From positions 2,914,001 to 2,978,000 of the forward strand of contig CP101406.1 in NCBI GenBank assembly GCA_024758765.1: a stretch of 64,000 nt of DNA, given 5' to 3'. Position 1 is the stretch's first letter; each line of letters begins with the position of its first letter. Made by a program: the position numbers and the translations under genes. Positions 17,609-28,617 of the stretch are shown piece after piece. The notes beneath the pieces are model-generated. The model saw nothing but the letters and a program-made list of their open reading frames with translations. It had not been told where the DNA came from and searched no databases. This DNA comes from Mycobacterium sp. SVM_VP21. GTDB lineage: Bacteria; Actinomycetota; Actinomycetes; Mycobacteriales; Mycobacteriaceae.

Positions 17609-19299
17609 GGAGAATCAGCGTAAGCGTCGGTGGCAGCGGCCGGCCGCGGGGTCGGCTCCTCGGCCGATGCGGTGCTGGTCGGGGTGTCATCTTCGGGCGG
17701 CAACTCGCGCCACGGCAGCCGCCGATAGGTCAGCAGGAACAACCCCAGCACCACGACGGCACTGGCCAGGGTGGCGTCCACGATCTGGAACAGGGCGAAA
17801 CGATCGCCGTTGGCGGTCGGGCCGAAGATGCCCACCACCAGGGTTACTGCGATCACCGCGACCCGGAAGTTCGGGCGGGTCGCCCAGGCAGCGAGTGGGA
17901 TGATCGCCCACAGCAAATACCACGGCTGGACCACCGGGAACAGCAGGACGGTGATGCCCAGCGCAACGCCGAGGCCACCGACCGGATGCAGCCGGCCGTT
18001 GAATACCACCAGCAACAGCCACACCACCAGCACCGCGATGATCAGGACACCGATGGCACGGGTCAGCGACAGCACCGCGGTGGTGTGATCACCCAGTCCC
18101 AACAGGATCCCGACCTGGCCAGTGCCGAGGGCGATCAGCGTCGGCGGCGACATCCAACTGCGCACCACGTTGGCCGTGCCCAGGGTGAACACCCACCCGA
18201 AGCCCAGCCCGCTGGCCCAGCCGATCAAGCCGGCCACCGCCGCCGCCAGGGCGGCCATGCTCGTACCGGCCAGCAGAAACGCCCGCAGGTCGCCGCCCCA
18301 CCGCCAGCCCAGCGCCATCGCGACAAAGCCGAGTGCCAGCAGCGACGGCAGTTTGACCTGCGATGACAACGTGATCAGCACCGCACCGGCGAGCAGTTCG
18401 GCCAGCGGTGCCCAATTGTGGGCGTTCTGGCGCGCCCGCAGCGGCGGCAGCAGGGGCTGGGCCGCGGTGATCCCGCGCAGGGCGAACTCGGTGCCGGTCA
18501 GCATGAGTCCGAGCATCAACGCCTCGTTGTGGATCCCGGCGACCAGATGCATCAGCAACAACGGGTTGGCCGCCCCGAGCCACAGGGCGCTGACCTCGGC
18601 GACCCCGCAGCGCGCCGCCAGGCGGGGCACCGCCCACACGATCAATCCGACCCCGAGCAGTACCACCACCCGGTGGCACAGCACCGCGGTGACGATGTTT
18701 TCCCCGGTCAACGCCGAGATTCCGCGGCCGATCCACAAGAACAGCGGCCCATAGGGCGCCGGCGTCTCCCGCCAGAGGCTGGGCACCGACAGGGTGAAGA
18801 CGTGGTCAAGGCCCAGGGCCGGTGCCGGGCCCACTCGGTAGGGGTCCAGTCCCAGCCGGGAGATTTGGCTCTGCGCCAGGTAGGAGTAGACGTCCTTGCT
18901 GTACATCGGTGGGGCGACCAGCAGCGGCAGCATCCACAGCAGCAGCGTGCGGTCGAGCTGGCCGCGCGACATCCGCCGCTTTCCCGACAGGGCGAACCGC
19001 CCCAGCATCAGCCAGGCCAGTGCCATCATCACCGCGCCGGTGGTGGTCATGGTCAGCGCTACGGTGGCCAGCCGCGACGGCAGGTTCAGCAGCCGGACTC
19101 CGAAGGTCGGGTCTTGCACCACCGGCCGCGCACCGGCCCCCAGGGCACCGATCGCCATGAGCATGGTGCCGGTGGCACCGAACAGCCGAGTGCGCTGCAG
19201 TGCGACCAGCTCAGCGGCATTAAGCGGGGAGCCGACGGTGCGCTCGTCGCCGTGCAGGTGCGCGATCGACGTGCTCAGCGAGTGCCGGCGGAAGGCCAT
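17605..19299 (-). CDS. mptB: alpha-(1->6)-mannopyranosyltransferase MptB
   Basis: GT-C family, polyprenyl-phosphomannose-dependent enzyme. The M. tuberculosis/C. glutamicum orthologue (Rv1459c) starts the alpha-1,6-mannan core of lipomannan. The 564 residues comprise about 12 transmembrane segments. An extracytoplasmic loop has MYSKDVYSYLAQSQISRLG (the acidic catalytic loop of GT-C enzymes), and PAPYGPLFLWIGR and LVAGIHNEALMLGLML are conserved. The C-terminal tail is hydrophilic (PPEDDTPTSTASAEEPTPRP). The start at 19299 is preceded by the divergent sufR promoter region. It is first in an operon with an ABC exporter and ctaA. Confidence 0.93.
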   Translation of the reverse strand: MAFRRHSLSTSIAHLHGDERTVGSPLNAAELVALQRTRLFGATGTMLMAIGALGAGARPVVQDPTFGVRLLNLPSRLATVALTMTTTGAVMMALAWLMLGRFALSGKRRMSRGQLDRTLLLWMLPLLVAPPMYSKDVYSYLAQSQISRLGLDPYRVGPAPALGLDHVFTLSVPSLWRETPAPYGPLFLWIGRGISALTGENIVTAVLCHRVVVLLGVGLIVWAVPRLAARCGVAEVSALWLGAANPLLLMHLVAGIHNEALMLGLMLTGTEFALRGITAAQPLLPPLRARQNAHNWAPLAELLAGAVLITLSSQVKLPSLLALGFVAMALGWRWGGDLRAFLLAGTSMAALAAAVAGLIGWASGLGFGWVFTLGTANVVRSWMSPPTLIALGTGQVGILLGLGDHTTAVLSLTRAIGVLIIAVLVVWLLLVVFNGRLHPVGGLGVALGITVLLFPVVQPWYLLWAIIPLAAWATRPNFRVAVIAVTLVVGIFGPTANGDRFALFQIVDATLASAVVVLGLFLLTYRRLPWRELPPEDDTPTSTASAEEPTPRPAAATDAYADSP

Positions 19300-19425
19300 C
19301 CCAGCAGCGTAACGGCCGCTCTTGGATGCCTGGGGGCGCCCGGCGCCGCACGGGATGTGATCAGCGCAACGGTCGAACCGGCCCGAACTGAGGTAACCCT
19401 TTCTAGACCGAGCCCTGGAATTGCG

Positions 19426-19442
19426 TCACACTGGTGTTGTGA
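19426..19442. promoter_or_regulatory. SufR operator
   Basis: TCACA (19426-19430), seven bases, then TGTGA (19438-19442) form an inverted repeat. The same bases read as ACACT-N5-TGTGA (19428-19442), the pattern I recall for M. tuberculosis SufR. It lies 17 bp before the chosen sufR ATG and downstream of a possible -10 near 19403, where a repressor would shut off the whole suf operon. Autoregulation is expected from the family; binding here is inferred. Confidence 0.7.
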
Positions 19443-19459
19443 AAATCGAGGCCTCCGAA

Positions 19460-20269
19460 ATGGGGGAGGTGAAGGCCACAACCGAAACCGCCGGGCCAGG
19501 CTCCGGCGGTGCGGTGATGGCAGGCACCCCGCTGGCGGCCGATGTCGCCAGTGGCCACGACACGCGTCACGCGGTGGTACGCCTGCTGATGGAATCCGGA
19601 TCGATCACCGCGGGGGAGATCGGCGCCCGCTTGGGCTTGTCGGCCGCCGGAGTGCGTCGCCACCTGGATGCCCTGATCGAGATGGGTGACGCCGAGGCAC
19701 ATGCGGCGGCTTCCTGGCAACAGGTGGGGCGCGGGCGTCCGGCGAAGCGGTTCCAGCTCACCGAAGCCGGCCGCGGCAAGCTCGGCCACCGCTACGACGA
19801 CCTCGCGGTGGCCGCCATGCGTCAGCTGCGCGAGATCGGCGGCGAAGACGCGGTGGTGGACTTCGCGCGCCAGCGCATCGACACCATCCTGGCCAAGGTG
19901 GCAGCCGTCGCAGCCGGCAAAGGCACCGACGACGACGGCGACCTGGAAGCCACTGCGCAACGCATCGCCGGCGCGCTGACGGAGGCCGGTTACGCCGCCA
20001 CCACCGCGCGGGTGGACGGTGGCGTGCCGGCGGTGCAGATCCTGCAGCACCACTGCCCGGTGGCCAACGTCGCCAAGGAGTTCCCGGAGTTGTGCCGGGC
20101 CGAGCGGCAGGCGATGGCCGAAGTGCTGGGCACCCACGTGCAGCGGTTGGCGACCATCGCCGACGGCGGCTACGTCTGCACCACCCATGTGCCACTGACC
20201 AACCGGAGCGTCAAGGTCGCCAATGCCGGCAAGTCCGGCGCCGCCGCGGCCGCCAAAAAACAGCATTAG
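19460..20269 (+). CDS. sufR: SufR, Fe-S-sensing repressor of the suf operon
   Basis: ArsR/DeoR-like winged-helix regulator that binds a [4Fe-4S] cluster and represses suf transcription when holo. The 269 residues contain the HTH ([20 protein letters not shown] at about 50-70), the wing [16 protein letters not shown], and the cluster-ligand region near the C-terminus: [20 protein letters not shown] and then [11 protein letters not shown] 19460 has a CGAGG about 10 bases upstream. A GTG at 19439 would add seven residues but lies inside the operator. It matches Rv1460 in length and place, 67 bp before sufB. Confidence 0.92.
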   Translation: MGEVKATTETAGPGSGGAVMAGTPLAADVASGHDTRHAVVRLLMESGSITAGEIGARLGLSAAGVRRHLDALIEMGDAEAHAAASWQQVGRGRPAKRFQLTEAGRGKLGHRYDDLAVAAMRQLREIGGEDAVVDFARQRIDTILAKVAAVAAGKGTDDDGDLEATAQRIAGALTEAGYAATTARVDGGVPAVQILQHHCPVANVAKEFPELCRAERQAMAEVLGTHVQRLATIADGGYVCTTHVPLTNRSVKVANAGKSGAAAAAKKQH

Positions 20270-20336
20270 CAGCACCGACCGACCTTCGGCACACACCCTG
20301 CGCCGAAGCCATCACGAGCACCGAAGGAGTGTCACC

Positions 20337-21785
20337 ATGACACTGACGCCGGAGGCCACCACAGCAGCTGTGGAGCCGACCACCCAGGAAGAGACGATCG
20401 CGTCGCTGGGCCGGTACGAATACGGTTGGGCCGACACCGATGCCGCGGGCGCTGCCGCCCAGCGCGGGCTGTCCGAAGCCGTGGTGCGCGACATCTCGGC
20501 GAAGAAGAACGAGCCGGAATGGATGCTCGAAGCCCGCCTGCGGGCCTACCGGACCTTCATGAAGAAGCCGATGCCCAACTGGGGTTCGGACCTGTCCGGC
20601 ATCGACTTCGACAACATCAAGTACTTCGTGCGGTCCACCGAGAAGCAGGCCCAGACCTGGGACGACCTGCCCGATGACATCCGCAACACCTATGACCGCC
20701 TTGGCATCCCGGAAGCCGAGAAGCAGCGCTACATCGGTGGCGTGGCCGCCCAGTACGAATCCGAAGTGGTCTACCACAAGATCCGCGAGGACCTTGAGGC
20801 ACAAGGCGTCATCTTCCTTGACACCGACACCGCGCTCAAGGAGCACGAGGAGTTGTTCCGCGAGTACTTCGGCACGGTGATCCCGGCGGGAGACAACAAG
20901 TTCTCCGCGCTCAACACCGCGGTGTGGAGCGGGGGATCGTTCATCTACGTACCCAAGGGCGTACATGTCGACATCCCGCTGCAGGCCTACTTCCGGATCA
21001 ACACCGAGAACATGGGCCAGTTCGAGCGCACGCTGATGATCATCGACGAAGACGCCTACGTGCACTACATCGAGGGCTGCACCGCGCCGGTGTACACGTC
21101 GGACTCGCTGCACTCCGCGGTGGTGGAGATTGTCGTCAAGCCGGGCGGCCGCTGCCGCTACACCACCATCCAGAACTGGTCGGTCAACGTCTACAACCTG
21201 GTGACCAAGCGGGCCCGGGCCGAGGCCGGCGCCACCATGGAGTGGGTCGACGGCAACATTGGCTCCAAGGTCACCATGAAGTACCCGGCGGTCTGGATGA
21301 CCGGCGAACACGCCAAGGGCGAAGTGCTCTCGGTGGCGTTCGCCGGCGAGGACCAGCACCAGGACACCGGCGCCAAGATGCTGCACCTGGCGCCGAACAC
21401 GTCGAGCAACATCGTGTCCAAGTCGGTCTCGCGCGGTGGTGGCCGTTCCTCCTACCGGGGTCTGGTCGAGATCCACAAGGGCGCACACGGAGCCAAGTCG
21501 AGCGTGAAATGCGATGCGCTGCTGGTCGACAACGTCAGCCGCAGCGACACCTACCCCTACGTCGACATCCGTGAGGACGACGTCACCGTTGGCCACGAGG
21601 CCACCGTGTCGAAGGTCAGCGAGAACCAGCTGTTCTACCTGATGAGCCGCGGCCTGACCGAGGACGAAGCAATGGCGATGGTGGTGCGCGGCTTCGTCGA
21701 GCCGATCGCCAAGGAACTGCCGATGGAGTATGCGCTGGAACTCAACAAGCTGATTCAGCTGCAGATGGAAGGCTCGGTGGGCTAG
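20337..21785 (+). CDS. sufB: Fe-S cluster assembly protein SufB (no intein)
   Basis: Core scaffold subunit of the SufBCD complex, where the Fe-S cluster is built. The 482 residues run without interruption through [46 protein letters not shown] and [19 protein letters not shown]. The expected uninterrupted SufB length is about 480 residues, so no intein is present, unlike M. tuberculosis Rv1461 (about 846 residues with its intein). The ATG at 20337 has GAAGGAG at 20323-20329. The stop TAG immediately precedes the sufD GTG. Confidence 0.97.
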   Translation: MTLTPEATTAAVEPTTQEETIASLGRYEYGWADTDAAGAAAQRGLSEAVVRDISAKKNEPEWMLEARLRAYRTFMKKPMPNWGSDLSGIDFDNIKYFVRSTEKQAQTWDDLPDDIRNTYDRLGIPEAEKQRYIGGVAAQYESEVVYHKIREDLEAQGVIFLDTDTALKEHEELFREYFGTVIPAGDNKFSALNTAVWSGGSFIYVPKGVHVDIPLQAYFRINTENMGQFERTLMIIDEDAYVHYIEGCTAPVYTSDSLHSAVVEIVVKPGGRCRYTTIQNWSVNVYNLVTKRARAEAGATMEWVDGNIGSKVTMKYPAVWMTGEHAKGEVLSVAFAGEDQHQDTGAKMLHLAPNTSSNIVSKSVSRGGGRSSYRGLVEIHKGAHGAKSSVKCDALLVDNVSRSDTYPYVDIREDDVTVGHEATVSKVSENQLFYLMSRGLTEDEAMAMVVRGFVEPIAKELPMEYALELNKLIQLQMEGSVG

Positions 21786-22979
21786 GTGACTTCGACTGGT
21801 TTGACGCCCGCCCCGGCGGCCAACCTGACCGCGGCGGTCGAAGGTGGCACAAAGGGCACCGCGTTCACCTCGTTCGACGTCGAGGCATTCGAGGTGCCGC
21901 ACGGTCGCGATGAGGTGTGGCGGTTCACCCCGCTGCGCCGGCTGCGCGGCCTACACGACGGCTCCGCGGTCGCCGACGCGCCCGCCGGCATCGAAGTCCG
22001 CGGCTTCCACGGCGTGCGGACCGAGACGGTCGCGCGCGGCGACGAGCGGTTGGGCGCCGCTGGTGTACCCGCGGACCGTATTGCGGCCCAGGCCTTCTCG
22101 TCGTTTCGTGAGGCGACGGTGGTCACCGTGCCCAAGGACGTGAGCGTCGAGGAACCCATTGAGATCACTGTCACCGGCCCGGGTGCGGGAGCGACGGCCT
22201 ACGGCCACCTGCAGCTGCGTGCCGAGGAACTGTCACGGGCAACCGTCGTGATCAACGTGCGCGGCAGCGGAACCTATGCCGACAACGTCGAATTCGTGGT
22301 CGGCGACGGCGCACAACTGACCGTGGTCTGGATCGCCGACGCCGCGTCGGACCTGGTGCACGTCACCATGCACCACGCGGCGCTGGGCAAGGACGCGGTG
22401 CTGCGCCACAACGCCGTACAGCTGGGTGGCGAACTGGTACGCCTGACAGGCCGGGTCCGCTTCGACGGTCCGGGCGGGGACGCCGAGCTGCTCGGCCTGT
22501 ACTTCGCCGATGACGGCCAGCACCTGGAATCGCGCCTGCTTGTCGACCACGCCCAGCCCAACTGCCGCTCCAACGTGCTCTACAAGGGTGCGCTGCAGGG
22601 CGACCCCGATTCGGCGCTGCCGGACGCCCACACCGTCTGGGTCGGCGACGTGCTGATCCGCGCGAGCGGTGTCGGCACCGACACCTTCGAGGTGAACCGC
22701 AACCTGGTACTGGCCGACGGCGCCCGGGCCGACTCGATTCCCAACCTGGAGATCGAGACCGGAGAGATCGTGCAAGCTGGGCACGCCAGTGCGACTGGAC
22801 GATTCGATGATCTCCAGTTGTTCTACCTGCAGGCGCGCGGCATCCCGGAAGAGCAGGCCCGACGCCTGATCGTGCGCGGCTTCTTCGGCGAGATCATCGC
22901 CAGGATCCCCGTTCCGGCTGTGCAGGAGCGCCTCACCGAGGCCGTAGAGCGTGAACTCGCGGTCACCGAGAACCAATAA
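21786..22979 (+). CDS. sufD: Fe-S cluster assembly protein SufD
   Basis: Partner of SufB and SufC in the cluster-assembly complex, with a right-handed beta-helix core paralogous to SufB. The 397 residues include GRDEVWRFTPLRRLRGL near the N-terminus, the beta-helix stretch, LLVDHAQPNCRSNVLYKGAL, and the C-terminal FYLQARGIPEEQARRLIVRGFF helix shared with SufB. The start is GTG at 21786, directly abutting the sufB stop codon with no spacer, so it is translated by coupling. Corresponds to Rv1462. Confidence 0.96.
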   Translation: MTSTGLTPAPAANLTAAVEGGTKGTAFTSFDVEAFEVPHGRDEVWRFTPLRRLRGLHDGSAVADAPAGIEVRGFHGVRTETVARGDERLGAAGVPADRIAAQAFSSFREATVVTVPKDVSVEEPIEITVTGPGAGATAYGHLQLRAEELSRATVVINVRGSGTYADNVEFVVGDGAQLTVVWIADAASDLVHVTMHHAALGKDAVLRHNAVQLGGELVRLTGRVRFDGPGGDAELLGLYFADDGQHLESRLLVDHAQPNCRSNVLYKGALQGDPDSALPDAHTVWVGDVLIRASGVGTDTFEVNRNLVLADGARADSIPNLEIETGEIVQAGHASATGRFDDLQLFYLQARGIPEEQARRLIVRGFFGEIIARIPVPAVQERLTEAVERELAVTENQ

Positions 22980-23012
22980 ACCCGAACGCATCTCTAAGGA
23001 CACGAATCAGCA

Positions 23013-25092
<2,080 letters not shown>

Positions 25093-25096
25093 GACG

Positions 25097-25594
25097 TTGC
25101 GTCTTGAGCAGTTCTATCAAGAGGTGATCCTCGATCACTACAAGCATCCGCAGCACCGCGGTCTGCGAGAGCCCTACGGCGCGCAGGTACACCACGTCAA
25201 CCCCACCTGCGGTGACGAACTGACGCTACGGGTGGCGTTGTCACCCGACGGTACGCAGATCGCCGACGTCTCCTACGACGGGCAGGGTTGCTCGATCTCG
25301 CAGGCGGCGACCTCGGTGCTGGCCACCCAGGTGATCGGTCTGACGGTGGAACAGGCGTGCGCGACATTCGACGCATTCCACGAGATGGTGTCGTCACGAG
25401 GCACCGTGGAAGGCGACGAGGACGTGCTCGGCGACGGCATCGCGTTCGCCGGGGTGGCCAAGTACCCGGCCCGAGTCAAGTGCGCGCTGCTCGGCTGGAT
25501 GGCGTTCAAAGATGCGCTGGCGCAGGCGCTCGCGAAGACAGAGGAACAGACGCTGGCATCCGTCAGTGGGACAACCCAGGAGATGAATCGATGA
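25097..25594 (+). CDS. sufU: SufU, zinc-dependent sulfurtransferase of the SUF system
   Basis: Accepts persulfide sulfur from SufS. The 165 residues (M. tuberculosis Rv1465: 162) begin MRLEQFYQEVILDHYKHPQ and hold the three conserved cysteines in NPTCGDE, DGQGCSISQAA and RVKCALLGWMAF. The only suitable start is a TTG at 25097, four bases after the sufS stop, with GGGGAG just upstream, so the start codon is rare. Its 3' end overlaps sufT (ATGA). The order sufS-sufU is the Gram-positive SUF pattern. Confidence 0.94.
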   Translation: MRLEQFYQEVILDHYKHPQHRGLREPYGAQVHHVNPTCGDELTLRVALSPDGTQIADVSYDGQGCSISQAATSVLATQVIGLTVEQACATFDAFHEMVSSRGTVEGDEDVLGDGIAFAGVAKYPARVKCALLGWMAFKDALAQALAKTEEQTLASVSGTTQEMNR

Positions 25595-25932
25595 GCGAAT
25601 TGGGACCGGACGAGTTGCTCGCCGAAGTCGAGGAATCGATGCACGACGTCATCGACCCCGAGATCGGCATCAACGTGATGGACCTGGGCCTGGTGTATGA
25701 CCTGTCGATCCGGCAGGACGAGGACGGGGCGGCCGCGGTCGTGACCATGACCCTCACCTCGCCGGCCTGCCCGCTGCAGGACATGATCGCCGAGCAGGTC
25801 GAGAACGCCACCGTGGGTGCTGGCCTGGTCAAGAAGGTCGACCTGTCCTGGGTCTGGGAGCCGGCCTGGGGACCGGACAAGATCACCGATGAGGGCCGCG
25901 AGATGATGCGCGCAGTCGGTTTCACGGTCTGA
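25591..25932 (+). CDS. sufT: SufT, MIP18/DUF59 Fe-S maturation protein
   Basis: Auxiliary factor of Fe-S cluster maturation. The 113 residues are a single DUF59 domain: MHDVIDPEIGINVMDLGLVY near the N-terminus and TLTSPACPLQDMI with the conserved cysteine. It then reads DLSWVWEPAWGPDKITDEGR, as in Rv1466. ATG at 25591 overlaps the sufU stop (ATGA). The next gene starts two bases after its stop, so the suf transcript probably continues. Confidence 0.93.
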   Translation: MSELGPDELLAEVEESMHDVIDPEIGINVMDLGLVYDLSIRQDEDGAAAVVTMTLTSPACPLQDMIAEQVENATVGAGLVKKVDLSWVWEPAWGPDKITDEGREMMRAVGFTV

Positions 25933-25934
25933 CC

Positions 25935-26759
25935 GTGCCGGCATCCGCGTTCTGGCTGTGCCGGACCTGCGGTGTCGAACACGATGCGACGCCGCAGGTG
26001 TGTGCGATCTGCGAGGACGACCGGCAATGGGTGCCGCAGGACGGCCAACGCTGGGCCACCTTGGACGGCTTGGCCGCCGAAGGCATGCAGTCCTACGCCT
26101 TTGAATTGGAACCCGGGCTGATCGGGATCGGCAGCAATCCGCCGCTCGGTATCGGTCAACTGGGCAAGCTGGTGTGCACCCCCAGCGGCAACGTGCTGTG
26201 GGATCCCTCGGGATTCCTCGATGCGGCCGGGGTCGCCGTGGCGCTCGAGCAGGGGCCGGTGCTCGGTGTCGTCGCTAGCCACCCCCACATGTTCGGCGCC
26301 CAAGTGGAGTGGGGCCGACGACTCGGCGGGGTGCCGGTGTATGTCAACGCCGCTGACAAAGAGTGGGTGATGCGGCCGGATCCGGCGATCCGATACTGGT
26401 CCGGCCGCCTGGAGCTCGCTGACGGGCTCACCCTGATTCAGGTCGGGGGCCACTTCCCGGGCAGCTCCGTCGCGTGCTGGGACGCCGGTGCCGACGGTCG
26501 CGGGGTGCTGCTGGTCGGCGACACGGTCTTCCCGAACCCCGACCGGCGCACCGTGGCCTTCCTGCGCAGCTATCCCAACCGGATTCCACTGTCGGCGGCC
26601 GTCGCCCAGCGGATGGCCGCAACGATGGAACAGTTGCGCTTCGACCGCATCTACGGGCTGCATAGCAACACCATCGACACCGATGCGGTGGCAGCGGTCC
26701 GGTTCTCGGCGGACCGTCACGCAGCCTGGGCGCGCGGCGACCACGACGACCTCACCTAG
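25935..26759 (+). CDS. metallo-beta-lactamase-fold protein with N-terminal CxxC/CxxC knuckle
   Basis: Putative metallohydrolase of unknown substrate. Cysteines at residues 9, 12, 23 and 26 (LCRTCG and CAICEDDRQWVP) form a zinc-ribbon or rubredoxin-like knuckle. An MBL-fold domain follows, with SHPHMFG in place of the usual HxHxDH, then VGGHFPGSS, LLVGDTVFPNPDRR and IYGLHSN, giving His and Asp ligands for at least one metal. Length is 274 residues. The GTG at 25935 starts two bases after sufT, so it appears to be the eighth gene of the suf operon. M. tuberculosis has fadE15 at this place. A link to Fe-S biology is inferred only from position and cysteines. Confidence 0.85.
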   Translation: MPASAFWLCRTCGVEHDATPQVCAICEDDRQWVPQDGQRWATLDGLAAEGMQSYAFELEPGLIGIGSNPPLGIGQLGKLVCTPSGNVLWDPSGFLDAAGVAVALEQGPVLGVVASHPHMFGAQVEWGRRLGGVPVYVNAADKEWVMRPDPAIRYWSGRLELADGLTLIQVGGHFPGSSVACWDAGADGRGVLLVGDTVFPNPDRRTVAFLRSYPNRIPLSAAVAQRMAATMEQLRFDRIYGLHSNTIDTDAVAAVRFSADRHAAWARGDHDDLT

Positions 26760-26859
26760 CGCGGGACCGGTCAACGTTGTCAGGTGTCCCGGCCGGCGGC
26801 CCGGGGGACACGCGCTGCCATACTCGTCGCGTGACTGTGACTGAAAACGAGCGGACACG

Positions 26860-28593
26860 GTGACGACGAGCAGGCGACGGTTTATGGCCGGGATGGCGGC
26901 CGCAGCGGCGGGCACAGCTGTCGGCGGACTCGCGGCGTGCGGATCGCGGGGGCCGGGGGCCGACACCATTTTCATCGGTGGTCCGGTGGTGACGGTGGCG
27001 CCGGGCGCTCCGGAGGCCGAAGCGCTCGCGGTCACCGGCGGACGGATCAGCCAGGTCGGCACTGCCGACGAGGTGCTGCGACTGCGGGGGTCGGGAACCA
27101 CCGTCGTCGACTTGCGTGGCCGGGCGTTGCTGCCGGCGTTCGTGGAGCCGCACGGGCATCCCTTCGAGATGGGTTCCACCCTGGCCCCGCCGGCGATCGA
27201 TGTGCGGCCCTTCACGGTGCCGACCGCGAATGGGGTGTTCGCGAAGCTGGCCGAGGCGGTGGCGGACACACCCAAGGGCCAGCCGATTCTGCTCAACGGG
27301 GTGGATCCGCTGCTGCAGAGCGGGCTGCAGCCCTTCACCCGTACCGAACTCTCCAGACTCGCCCCGAACAACCCCGTGGTGATCATTTCCAACAGCGGCC
27401 ACGCCGCCTATGGCAACACCGCCGCATTCACCGCAGCCGGCATCACCAAAACCACCCCCAACCCGGCCGGGGCGCAGTACATCCACGGGCCCGACGGCCA
27501 GCTGACCGGCGAGGTGCGCGAGGCGGCGGCGGTGATGGCGCTGGTCGCGCCGTTCTCCGGCGCGATCATGGCCAACGCCGGGGACAATCTGCGCTGGGCC
27601 TACGCCCAACTCGCCCGCGCGGGAATCGCCACCGCCACCGAGCATTCCTATGACGCGCGTGCGCAGTCCGAGGTGTTCGGCAAGCTCGCCCAGCAAGCCG
27701 ACTGCGCGGTGCGGGTCCGTGCCTACGAGATCGGCACCCCCGACCTGGCAGCGGATACGAAGAATGTTCGCGGGAAGCGGGCCCGCGCCGATGTGCTGTT
27801 CGACAAGATCGGGATGAAGATGTGGGCGGACGGTTCGCCCTGGCAGGGCAACATCTTCACCACCTTCCCGTATCTGACCAACGCCACCACCGCGAGCATG
27901 GGCCTGGGGCCTGACCACCGCGGCCGGATGAACTACCCGCCCGAACAGATCCAGGAACTGACCAAGGCCTTCGTCGACCAACACTGGCAGGTTTCCTGCC
28001 ACGTCCACGGTGACGCCGCGATCGACGTGGTGCTGGACGCTTTCGAACAGGCGCGCACACCTCCGGCGCTGCGGCCCCGGATCGAACACGTGGGGGCCAT
28101 GCGACCCGATCAGTTCGCGCGGGCCGCGCAGCTGGGAATCACCCCCAGCCTGTTCATCGAACACATCTATTACTGGGGAGATGTGTTGGTGGACAAGCTG
28201 TTCGGCCTGGATCACGGGTCGCACTGGATGTCGGCGCGTTCGGCCCTGGACGCCGGTCTGCGCCTGTCGTTCCACAATGACGGCACCGTCACCCCGCCCA
28301 ACCCGATCGGCAACATCGCCACCGCGGTCAACCGCATCGCCAAGGGCAGCGGCCGGGTGCTGGCCCCCGAACAGCGCATCGGCGTGGATGCGGCGATCAA
28401 GGCGCAGACACTCAACGCTGCCTGGCAACTGCGGCTGGACACCGAGATCGGCAGCCTGGAGCCCGGCAAGTACGCCGATCTGGTGGTGCTGTCGCACAAC
28501 CCTCGCCGGGTTCCGCCGGCCGAGCTGCGTGACGTGGCCGTGGAGGCCACCTACCTGATGGGCCGCCAGACGTACGGGAAGGTGCTGGGGTAG
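26860..28593 (+). CDS. Tat-exported lipoprotein, amidohydrolase (Amidohydro_3 family)
   Basis: Predicted extracytoplasmic metal-dependent hydrolase anchored by lipid. The N-terminus SRRRFMAGMAA is a Tat motif and the lipobox LAAC puts Cys27 at the cleavage site. The 577-residue protein then has the composite amidohydrolase domain: LLPAFVEPHGHPFEMG (metal His pair), the SCHVHGDAAIDVVLD motif, RPRIEHVGAM, and LSFHNDGTVTPPNP near the end of the barrel, with EPGKYADLVVL in the small beta domain. This is the YtcJ-like group; the substrate is unknown. The start is GTG at 26860. A GTG-initiated 10-codon frame (26831-26863) overlaps it. Absent from the M. tuberculosis locus. Confidence 0.9.
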   Translation: MTTSRRRFMAGMAAAAAGTAVGGLAACGSRGPGADTIFIGGPVVTVAPGAPEAEALAVTGGRISQVGTADEVLRLRGSGTTVVDLRGRALLPAFVEPHGHPFEMGSTLAPPAIDVRPFTVPTANGVFAKLAEAVADTPKGQPILLNGVDPLLQSGLQPFTRTELSRLAPNNPVVIISNSGHAAYGNTAAFTAAGITKTTPNPAGAQYIHGPDGQLTGEVREAAAVMALVAPFSGAIMANAGDNLRWAYAQLARAGIATATEHSYDARAQSEVFGKLAQQADCAVRVRAYEIGTPDLAADTKNVRGKRARADVLFDKIGMKMWADGSPWQGNIFTTFPYLTNATTASMGLGPDHRGRMNYPPEQIQELTKAFVDQHWQVSCHVHGDAAIDVVLDAFEQARTPPALRPRIEHVGAMRPDQFARAAQLGITPSLFIEHIYYWGDVLVDKLFGLDHGSHWMSARSALDAGLRLSFHNDGTVTPPNPIGNIATAVNRIAKGSGRVLAPEQRIGVDAAIKAQTLNAAWQLRLDTEIGSLEPGKYADLVVLSHNPRRVPPAELRDVAVEATYLMGRQTYGKVLG

Positions 28594-28617
28594 CGGCTCG
28601 GGAGCCCCGAGGCCCGC

